Origin: an uncultured bacterium
GTDB taxonomy: Bacteria > Desulfobacterota > WTBG01
Direction of reading: 5' to 3'
Assembly (NCBI GenBank): GCA_938024025.1
Contig: CALJBY010000221.1
Span: 1-22,672, forward strand
Length of the DNA: 22,672 nucleotides
The position numbers and the translations under genes are program-made. The notes beneath the pieces are model-generated. The model did no database searches, was not told the DNA's origin, and saw only the letters and a program-made list of their open reading frames with translations. This document shows, one piece after another, positions 16,830 to 22,672 of the stretch (the first letter of the stretch is position 1; every line of letters begins with the position of its first letter).

Positions 16830-18035
16830 ATGTCAGTAAGTACTATTCAGGAAGCACTTGAGGATATCAAGCAGGGGAAGATGGTTATTCTCTGTGACAA
16901 TGAAGATCGTGAAAATGAAGGTGACCTGACTATGGCTGCGGAGAAGGTTACCCCAGAGGCGATCAATTTTATGGCAAAGTACGGGAGAGGTCTTATTTGC
17001 CTTTCTCTGACGGAAGAAGATGTCGCCCGCCTTGCTATTCCTTTAATGGTGGAGGACAACACTTCTGCCTTTCAGACCGCTTTTACCGTTTCAATTGACG
17101 CAAAGAAAGGGACGACTACAGGCATATCTGCTGAGGATAGGGCGGTTACGATCCTCTCGGCTATCGCTGACGGTGCCACACCGGAAGATTTAGCCCGCCC
17201 GGGCCATATCTTCCCCTTGAGGTCACGGGACGGAGGAGTGTTGTGCAGGACAGGTCAGACAGAGGGATCGGTTGACTTGTCACGCCTGGCTGGGTTAAAA
17301 CCTGCAGGAGTCATTTGTGAAATAATGAAAGATGACGGGAGTATGGCCCGTATGCCGGATCTTGTTGATTTTGCCCAGGAGCATGGATTGAAAATTATAA
17401 CGATTGCTGATCTCATTACCTATAGGCTGCAGTTTGAGTCTCTGGTGAAGAGGACTGTTACGACCACTATTCCCACTACCTATGGTGGTGATTTTAAGGG
17501 GATCGTTTATGAAAGTGAGGTAGAACGCAATCAACATATAGCGCTGGTCAAGGGAGAGTGGAGTGAAGACGAGGAAGTCCTGGTGCGGGTCCATTCAGAA
17601 TGTCTTACCGGAGATGCCCTGGGGTCAGAGCGGTGTGACTGCGGTGAACAGCTGCATGCTGCTATGGCTATGATTAAAGAGGCAGGCAAAGGAGTGATTG
17701 TGTACATGCGTCAGGAAGGTCGGGGTATCGGGTTTGTCAACAAGATGAAGGCGTATGCCTTACAGGATGAAGGGAAAGATACGGTTGAGGCAAACGAGGC
17801 ACTCGGTTTTGGAGCAGACCTCAGGGATTACGGGGTGGGAGCACAAATCATTCGGGATTTGGGCATAAGGAAGATGCGCTTAATAACCAATAACCCAAAG
17901 AAGATCGTTGGTCTTGAAGGATATGGTCTCATTGTCAGCAAGAGGATTCCCCTTGAAACGGAACCAACCGGAAGGAATGTGCGGTATTTAAAAACGAAGC
18001 AAAAAAAGTTGGGACATATGTTGAATTTTGATTGA
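16830..18035 (+). CDS. ribBA: Bifunctional DHBP synthase / GTP cyclohydrolase II
   Basis: A 401-residue fusion that supplies both precursors of lumazine. The N-terminal RibB part (about 1-200) has [16 protein letters not shown] and [19 protein letters not shown]. The C-terminal RibA part (about 205-401) has the zinc cysteines in [26 protein letters not shown], and [10 protein letters not shown] with ITNNPKKI. Both active sites look intact. GGAGGA precedes the ATG. ribH starts 38 bp after the stop. Confidence 0.97.
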   Translation: MSVSTIQEALEDIKQGKMVILCDNEDRENEGDLTMAAEKVTPEAINFMAKYGRGLICLSLTEEDVARLAIPLMVEDNTSAFQTAFTVSIDAKKGTTTGISAEDRAVTILSAIADGATPEDLARPGHIFPLRSRDGGVLCRTGQTEGSVDLSRLAGLKPAGVICEIMKDDGSMARMPDLVDFAQEHGLKIITIADLITYRLQFESLVKRTVTTTIPTTYGGDFKGIVYESEVERNQHIALVKGEWSEDEEVLVRVHSECLTGDALGSERCDCGEQLHAAMAMIKEAGKGVIVYMRQEGRGIGFVNKMKAYALQDEGKDTVEANEALGFGADLRDYGVGAQIIRDLGIRKMRLITNNPKKIVGLEGYGLIVSKRIPLETEPTGRNVRYLKTKQKKLGHMLNFD

Positions 18036-18073
18036 GCGGTGATTTAATCGCCGATCCCACGAAGGAGGGAGCT

Positions 18074-18538
18074 ATGACTAAGATAATAGAAGGCACATTA
18101 AATGCTCAAGGAGTACGATTTGCTATTGTGGTCTCGCGTTTCAACGACTTTATTAATGCAAAACTACTGGATGGGGCTCTGGATGCACTTTTACGGCATG
18201 GAGCAGAAGATGAACATATGGTAACTATTCGTGTTCCTGGCTCCTTTGAAATACCCCTGATGGCAAAGAAATTGGCCGATTCAGGTAACTATGATGCTGT
18301 TATTTGTTTAGGTGCAGTCATTAGAGGTGCTACGCCTCACTTTGAATATATCAGCGCTGAAGTTACTAAAGGTATTGCAAAAGTAACCCTCGATTCAGGT
18401 ATACCCATATCCTTCGGAATTCTTACTACCGATAACATTGAACAGGCCATAGAGCGAGCGGGAACCAAATCGGGGAATAAAGGGTGGGATGCTGCCATGG
18501 CAGCTATTGAGATGGTTAACCTGTTAAAAGAGATTTAA
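18074..18538 (+). CDS. ribH: 6,7-dimethyl-8-ribityllumazine synthase
   Basis: A 154-residue protein of normal length. Motifs: VVSRFND near the start, [31 protein letters not shown] with catalytic H89, and [16 protein letters not shown]. It condenses the RibA/RibD-derived pyrimidine with DHBP. The frame opens at 18032 within ribBA, but ATG 18074 has a strong ribosome-binding site (AAGGAGGGA) and the normal MTKIIEG start. nusB is next, as in many bacteria. Confidence 0.97.
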   Translation: MTKIIEGTLNAQGVRFAIVVSRFNDFINAKLLDGALDALLRHGAEDEHMVTIRVPGSFEIPLMAKKLADSGNYDAVICLGAVIRGATPHFEYISAEVTKGIAKVTLDSGIPISFGILTTDNIEQAIERAGTKSGNKGWDAAMAAIEMVNLLKEI

Positions 18539-18583
18539 CGGGGATCAGCAACAGGGGAGTAAAAGACTCAGGGAGACTTTCTG

Positions 18584-19018
18584 TTGGGGAAGAGAACACA
18601 ATCAAGGGAAATAGCCCTGCAAGTCCTCTATCAAATTGATATGAGTGAAGGTAAGACAGATGAGGATTTTAATCTTTTCTGGGACCACTTTGCTCCACCC
18701 GGTGATCTAAAAGAATTTTCACAGAAAATTGTGAGCGGCGTCTGTCAACACGAGGAAGAGATTGATGTCATTATTGAACACTATTCCGAGCACTGGCGGT
18801 TAAAGCGGATGACCATTGTTGATAGAAACATTTTACGATTAGCAATTTTCGAATTAATGTTCTGTGATGATATCCCGCCTAAAGTCGTTCTCAATGAAGC
18901 TGTTGAGCTTGGCAAGAAGTTTGGTTCAGACAAGTCTGGTTCATTCGTCAATGGCATTCTTGATAAAGTTGCCCACCGAATTGCCCGGTTGCAGCATGAC
19001 CTCGGGGATCACCCCTGA
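18584..19018 (+). CDS. nusB: Transcription antitermination factor NusB
   Basis: A 144-residue all-helical RNA-binding protein: MGKRTQSREIALQVLYQID at the start, the central DRNILRLAIFELMF segment, and PPKVVLNEAVELGKKFGSDKSGSFVNGILDKV. With NusE (S10) it binds boxA RNA in rRNA leaders. The start is TTG, supported by GGGAG at 18571-18575 and by the conserved N-terminus; no ATG is available. Its last 10 bp overlap the end of the convergent acyltransferase gene. Confidence 0.95.
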   Translation: MGKRTQSREIALQVLYQIDMSEGKTDEDFNLFWDHFAPPGDLKEFSQKIVSGVCQHEEEIDVIIEHYSEHWRLKRMTIVDRNILRLAIFELMFCDDIPPKVVLNEAVELGKKFGSDKSGSFVNGILDKVAHRIARLQHDLGDHP

Positions 19019-19950
19019 TGGTGTTTATCTCCCTGTGATCGTCTTTTCCACCTGCGATTAAGCCATAACCACTGGGTGGGATACCTCCTTATGTACCACT
19101 CTATTCTTTGAGTAAAGGCGCTGGTTATGTGATAAATATCTTCTGCCTGGTTGCCCGTAAGCGTAAACTCCAAAGCAGGTTCAATGATAATCTTATGGGT
19201 GTCATCATTTTGGCGGACTATGAAAAGAGGAACAAGCGCTGCTCCTGTCCTGAGGGAGAGCACAGCCGGTCCGACTGCAGTGGGGGTCTTATAACCAAAG
19301 AAATCTACTTCAACTCCACCGCGGCGCTTATATTCATCGGCGATAAGGCAAATGATTTCATTTTTTCTTAAACAGCGAAATATTTTCTTCTGACACTCCC
19401 TCCACGGTGTGGTGGTAATCCACTGCTGTCCTGCTGATCTCCTGAATTTCTCAAATAATCGTGCGAGGGGTTTACTGGGGGGATCTTTTAAGACCATATA
19501 AAAGGGATAGTTTTCCTGTGCCATGACTGATCCCAGGATAATGAAATTCCCGAAGTGAGCGCTGAGAGTAATCACTCCCTTACCACGAGCGAGAGCCTCA
19601 TCCAGGTGGTGTCTCCCTTCTATGCTCGCAATGCCCTTGACTTTGCTCCTGAAGGTACTCGACAGGTAAAAACATTCAAAGAAGCCTTTAAACATGTTAG
19701 TTGCCATTTCCTTTGCAACTTCCGTTTTTTCTTCTTTGCTCATCTGATTGCCAAACGCTACATCCATGTTGCCGAGAATTGTTTTTCTTTGTTTTTGTAA
19801 AAGGCGGAGTGACAGCTCTGAAAGTCCGTGAGCAACTGCATAGGATGCCTTAAGGGGAAACAAAGGGATGATTTTCTGAAACATCCAGACTGCCAGTGCT
19901 TGAGGCCACTCTTTTAGTCCGTCTGTTATTTTCTTTTTTAACGGTGCCAT
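19009..19950 (-). CDS. LpxL/HtrB-family lysophospholipid (lipid A-type) acyltransferase
   Basis: A 313-residue protein of normal length for the family, with an N-terminal hydrophobic, basic region (about 18-50). Family motifs are SAHFGNF (H132), a DEYKRRGGVEVDFFG segment, GPAVLSLRTGAALVPLF and YPTQWLWLNRRWK. Two key positions differ from the usual pattern. The HX4(D/E) motif has Ile at 137 instead of the acid, and WLWLNRRWK has Asn where His is common. The enzyme normally moves an acyl chain from ACP to a Kdo-lipid A precursor at the inner membrane, and acpP lies upstream in the window. The frame extends 44 codons further, but those lie in the repeat-rich spacer, so ATG 19950 is preferred. 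It overlaps nusB tail-to-tail by 10 bp. Confidence 0.88.
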   Translation of the reverse strand: MAPLKKKITDGLKEWPQALAVWMFQKIIPLFPLKASYAVAHGLSELSLRLLQKQRKTILGNMDVAFGNQMSKEEKTEVAKEMATNMFKGFFECFYLSSTFRSKVKGIASIEGRHHLDEALARGKGVITLSAHFGNFIILGSVMAQENYPFYMVLKDPPSKPLARLFEKFRRSAGQQWITTTPWRECQKKIFRCLRKNEIICLIADEYKRRGGVEVDFFGYKTPTAVGPAVLSLRTGAALVPLFIVRQNDDTHKIIIEPALEFTLTGNQAEDIYHITSAFTQRIEWYIRRYPTQWLWLNRRWKRRSQGDKHHQG

Positions 19951-19977
19951 AGCAAAGGTATCTTTATCGTACACGGT

Positions 19978-20054
19978 ATGCGAGTTACGTGTTACGAGTT
20001 TCAAGTGTACAAATGATGCGCGAAGTTCATGGAGTATTGGAGTACTGGAGTGAT
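19978..20054 (-). repeat. Degenerate heptamer and octamer arrays
   Basis: Read on the minus strand, 19978-20005 is four 7-nt units of the CTCGTAA type, the same family as the array at 5253-5301. At 20031-20054 (plus strand) are three 8-nt units GGAGTATT, GGAGTACT and GGAGTGAT. Further 7-nt words (GTCATTA, GTCATTG on the minus strand) lie at 20104-20122. The spacer 19951-20507 has no gene I can support; a 44-codon extension of the acyltransferase frame reads through these units. Confidence 0.55.
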
Positions 20055-20153
20055 GGGTTTGTATCTTGTCGCCAGTAGTCACTGGTCATTTGTTCCTGTT
20101 TCTAGCCAATGACTAATGACAATAACTTCTTACCTTCTGACTCCTCATAAGTG

Positions 20154-20181
20154 AATTATTCAGGAACGTCCCCTAGGTATC
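20154..20181 (+). repeat. Solo 28-bp copy of the 165-bp element's terminus
   Basis: All 28 bases are identical to 20477-20504, the tail end of the left 165-bp element, in the same orientation. The core is TTCAGGAACGTCCCC. The rest of the element is absent here. Confidence 0.75.
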
Positions 20182-20213
20182 CTTTAGCTCATTTTAGGCA
20201 TTTATCTTCTTGC
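20182..20213 (-). repeat. 32-nt dispersed repeat, copy 2
   Basis: This is the reverse-complement partner of 5083-5114, with 29 of 32 positions identical. It abuts the solo terminus copy directly. Confidence 0.6.
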
Positions 20214-20339
20214 CTTCTGATTCCTAATAAGTCAATCTGCTTATCCGTAATTCTCCAGTTGACACCCAACACAACTGTAACTTCTTGCAATGAGGTTCTT
20301 ACGCAACTACATCTGAGCAGTTCTCTTTCAGATAGAGTT

Positions 20340-20504
20340 ATGGTAGGAGCAGCTTTAAGCCGCGAATGCATCGCGCATGAATGCGCTCCTGCCGAAATTT
20401 CAAACATGTTTGGTTAGAACCCATAAAGCCGTTTTTCATCAGGCGTACGGGAGTTTTGTGGATAAGCAGATAAGGCAATTATTCAGGAACGTCCCCTAGG
20501 TATC
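20340..20504 (+). mobile_element. 165-bp REPIN-like element, left copy
   Basis: This is near-identical to the reverse complement of 22508-22672; I count about 6 substitutions and no gap over 165 bp. The head (20343-20392) is a pair of facing GTAG-type REP palindromes: one arm has GCAGCTTTAAGCCGC, where the partner copy has the perfect GCGGCTTTAAGCCGC, and the other has GCGCATGAATGCGC. A conserved 110-bp tail ends in TTCAGGAACGTCCCC. It ends 3 bp before the recJ stop codon. REP pairs of this kind are moved by REP-associated tyrosine transposases (RAYT/TnpA-REP); none is encoded in the window. Calling it mobile is inference from copy number and structure. Confidence 0.7.
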
Positions 20505-20507
20505 ACT

Positions 20508-22271
20508 CTAAACACACTTAATATCCTTTATCTTTAACTGAACACTCCTCCTCCCCTGCCAGTCATTCATCTGTGGAATAAAAGCTATCCTAACTCGTTT
20601 CTTCTCCTGAAGGGAAACGTCCGAATCTTCCTGAATGAGGGAGAAAAATCTTTCTGCCAGGTTGAATCCTATTGCATCAAAGCATTGACTGTTTTCTGTA
20701 ATTTTCAGTTTTAAATGGCCCTTACCCACAATTTGTGGTCTGTAGGAATCAAACGCAAGGGAACTAAAGGTAGGCTCCTGATTACAGAGCCCAAAGGGTT
20801 CAAGCAGTGAAATCTCCTTAACCAGTGTTTCTGAAATGTCGCACAAGCTCACCTCAGCATCAATGGCAATGGAAGGAACAGAGCGCTCATCCGCGATCCG
20901 GTCCGACACCACTTTTTCAAAGAGCACCTGAAAAGCTTCAATATTCTCCAACCCAATAGTGAGACCGGCAGCTGAGTGGTGACCACCGAAGCTCCTGAGT
21001 AGATGGCGGCATTCCTTCAATCCCTCATAGAGATGAAACGACTCAGGACTTCTTGCTGAAGCCTTACCGATGCCTTTCTCTTCGTCACAGGCGATAAGGA
21101 TTGAGGGTTTCAGGTATTTATCAAGTAATCGAGAAGCACAGATACCAATCACACCGGGGTGCCACAGGGGTGCACCAAGAACGATTGATTGACGTTCCTT
21201 AAAGCGTTGATCTGCTTCAACGAGGGTAGAGGCCTCCTTCACAATACGGGATTCTACCTGCTGCCTTTTTTTGTTTTCGTCTTCTAAAAGGAGTGCTATC
21301 TCTCGAGCTTTCCCGTCATCGTCGGTGGTGAGCAGTTCAACCGATCGTGTCGCACTGCTCATACGTCCCGGTGCATTAATGCGAGGGGCCAATCTAAAGG
21401 CCACAAGATGAGATGTGATTGGCACGGCAGAAAGGCCGCAGACTTCCTTCAGTGCTTCTATGCCTACGCGCTTTCCCTGGGTCAGTTCTTGAAGACCATA
21501 CTTCACCAGGATACGGTTTTCATCGATCAGCGGTACGATGTCGGCAATCGTACCCAGAGCAACGAGGTCGAGATATGCCCGCAAGTTCGGCACAGAACGA
21601 CCGGTAAAGAATCCCTGATCCCGCAATGTTTTCCGAAGAGCCATGAGGAGTTTAAATACTACGCCAACACCTGCAAGTGCATCAAAGGGAAACGTGCAAT
21701 CGTTCTGCTTGGGATTTACAATAGCATAGGCCGCGGGAAGCACATCGGGTACTTCATGATGGTCTGTTATAATAACATCTATACCCTGCTGCCGGGCAAA
21801 AAGAACCTGTTCAGAATCAGAAATGCCACAGTCAATGGTGATGATAAGCTGTGTCCCCTGTTTTTTTAAATGCTCCAGGGAGTTGTGATGTAAACCATAT
21901 CCCTCTTCTCTGCGGTCTGGTATAAAGTAAGAAACGTTAGCACCCAGATCTTTAAGGAAGAGGAAGAGGAGGGATGTCCCGGTAACTCCATCAACATCAT
22001 AATCACCATACAGTGAGATAATCTCCCGATCTCGCACGGCACTGCAGATTCGCTGTACTGCTTTTTCCATATCTTTCATAAGAAAGGGGGAGTGCAGGTG
22101 ACCCAATGTGGGGGAAAGAAAAATCTCTGCTGATTCAGGTGTAGTGATGTTACGGCTGGCTAACAATTGACAGAGGAGAGGTGAAACACCCAACTGGTTG
22201 GAAAGCAGCTCCTGGGTTTCGCGATAACGTGGGCGTAGTTGCCATTGCTTTTCACTATTCGTAATTGGCAC
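20508..22271 (-). CDS. recJ: Single-stranded-DNA-specific exonuclease RecJ
   Basis: A 587-residue 5'-3' ssDNA exonuclease used in recombination and mismatch or excision repair. DHH-family motifs in order: YGDYDVDG (D90, D92, D94), IIT-IDCGISD, ITDHHEVPD, and ALGTIADIVPL. The DHHA1 domain has GAPLWHPGVIGICASRL and FGGHHSAAGLTI. A C-terminal OB-fold segment (KGHLKLKIT) follows. Metal-binding positions look intact and the length is normal. The start is GTG at 22271, without a strong ribosome-binding site, chosen because WQLRPRY is a typical RecJ opening. The gene is enclosed by 165-bp inverted repeats, 3 bp beyond its stop and 236 bp before its start. Confidence 0.95.
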   Translation of the reverse strand: MPITNSEKQWQLRPRYRETQELLSNQLGVSPLLCQLLASRNITTPESAEIFLSPTLGHLHSPFLMKDMEKAVQRICSAVRDREIISLYGDYDVDGVTGTSLLFLFLKDLGANVSYFIPDRREEGYGLHHNSLEHLKKQGTQLIITIDCGISDSEQVLFARQQGIDVIITDHHEVPDVLPAAYAIVNPKQNDCTFPFDALAGVGVVFKLLMALRKTLRDQGFFTGRSVPNLRAYLDLVALGTIADIVPLIDENRILVKYGLQELTQGKRVGIEALKEVCGLSAVPITSHLVAFRLAPRINAPGRMSSATRSVELLTTDDDGKAREIALLLEDENKKRQQVESRIVKEASTLVEADQRFKERQSIVLGAPLWHPGVIGICASRLLDKYLKPSILIACDEEKGIGKASARSPESFHLYEGLKECRHLLRSFGGHHSAAGLTIGLENIEAFQVLFEKVVSDRIADERSVPSIAIDAEVSLCDISETLVKEISLLEPFGLCNQEPTFSSLAFDSYRPQIVGKGHLKLKITENSQCFDAIGFNLAERFFSLIQEDSDVSLQEKKRVRIAFIPQMNDWQGRRSVQLKIKDIKCV

Positions 22272-22451
22272 AGTAGGGTTTTTCCACTTGAGTTCAAAAT
22301 ATAATAAGAGCAGTGTTTGGGGACAGCTCGCATAGGCTTAGTGCACCGTGCCCTCAGTGAAAGACACACTTCAAAAGGCATCTTATCAAAACTAACCATC
22401 AAGTCAAGGAGAGAAAAGAGGTAAGAAGACGGGAGTCAGAATTTAAACGGA

Positions 22452-22505
22452 GTTGAATTAGTTCAATCGGTTTTATTGGTTGAATTTGTTGAATTGGTTA
22501 ACTTA
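22452..22505 (+). repeat. Degenerate nonamer array
   Basis: Six consecutive 9-nt units share the start GTT; three are GTTGAATTA, GTTGAATTT and GTTGAATTG and the others diverge. The array ends 2 bp before the right 165-bp element. The recJ-upstream spacer (22272-22451) otherwise shows only AT-rich promoter-like sequence and no gene. Confidence 0.6.
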
Positions 22506-22507
22506 AT

Positions 22508-22672
22508 GATACCCAGGGGACGTTCCTGAATAATTGCCTTATCTGCTTATCCACAAAACTCCCGTACGCCTGATGAAAACCGGCTTCATGAGTTCTAACC
22601 AAACATGTTTGAAATTTCGGTAGGAGCGCATTCATGCGCGATGCATTCGCGGCTTAAAGCCGCTCCTACCAT
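22508..22672 (-). mobile_element. 165-bp REPIN-like element, right copy
   Basis: This inverted partner of 20340-20504 runs exactly to the window edge, so the element may continue beyond it. Its REP pair (22620-22669) is the intact form: one palindrome GCGCATTCATGCGC, the other GCGGCTTAAAGCCGC, each led by GTAGGAGC on its own strand. With the left copy it brackets about 2.0 kb containing only recJ and the nonamer array. Confidence 0.7.

Larger units (their letters stand above)
20126..20232 (+). repeat. Direct repeat pair, 80-bp period
   Basis: The 27-nt segments 20126-20152 and 20206-20232 match at 24 of 27 positions, exactly 80 bp apart. Between them lie a 28-bp copy of the element tail (20154-20181) and the 32-nt dispersed repeat (20182-20213), which overlaps the second copy. 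Confidence 0.55.

Noticed and set aside
19951..20082. 44-codon N-terminal extension of the acyltransferase
   Set aside because: It reads through heptamer and octamer repeat units and is not like the family N-terminus.

Overview
The window looks like chromosome of a Gram-negative (diderm) bacterium of moderate G+C (mid-40s percent by eye). It encodes a lipid-A-type acyltransferase, a membrane-anchored M23 murein peptidase, sigma-54 regulation and a bacterial type II fatty-acid operon. The gene order yceD-rpmF-fab and rpiB-dCMP deaminase-nrdR-rib-nusB resembles Desulfobacterota and other deep-branching diderms. I cannot name the organism from sequence alone.

Layout. 1-3387 (+): the 3' part of an NtrC-type sigma-54 activator, a spacer with a good -24/-12 promoter and a possible upstream activator site, a receiver-histidine kinase fusion, and a cysteine-rich hypothetical protein. 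3400-4803 (-): an M23 peptidase with its own extended -10 promoter. 4911-5326: a spacer full of degenerate short repeats. 5327-6571 (+): a U32-family protein. 6572-6853: a regulatory spacer with a near-perfect sigma-70 promoter flanked by two NrdR-box-like sequences 31 bp apart, a possible structured transcript, and a second promoter close to yceD.

6854-13688 (+): yceD, rpmF, fabH, an acyl-CoA dehydrogenase, fabD, fabG, acpP, fabF, rpiB. plsX, usual between rpmF and fabH, is absent; the acyl-CoA dehydrogenase between fabH and fabD is unusual. 13780-19018 (+): dCMP deaminase, nrdR, ribD, ribE, ribBA, ribH, nusB, which is a complete riboflavin pathway core plus nucleotide and transcription genes. 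No FMN riboswitch was seen.

19009-22672: convergent with nusB lies an LpxL/HtrB-family acyltransferase (-), then a repeat-rich spacer, then recJ (-). recJ is bracketed by two 165-bp copies of one element in inverted orientation (20340-20504 and 22508-22672; I count about 6 differences and no gaps). Each copy carries a 50-bp pair of GTAG-type REP palindromes (REPIN-like) and a conserved tail. A third copy of only the 28-bp tail end lies at 20154-20181. The spacers here and at 4911-5326 also carry arrays with 7-, 8- and 9-nt periods and share a 32-nt dispersed repeat.

Most of the window is ordinary housekeeping sequence. The parts worth a second look are the repeat element family around recJ, the promoter region before yceD, the sigma-54 regulatory spacer, and the altered fatty-acid cluster.
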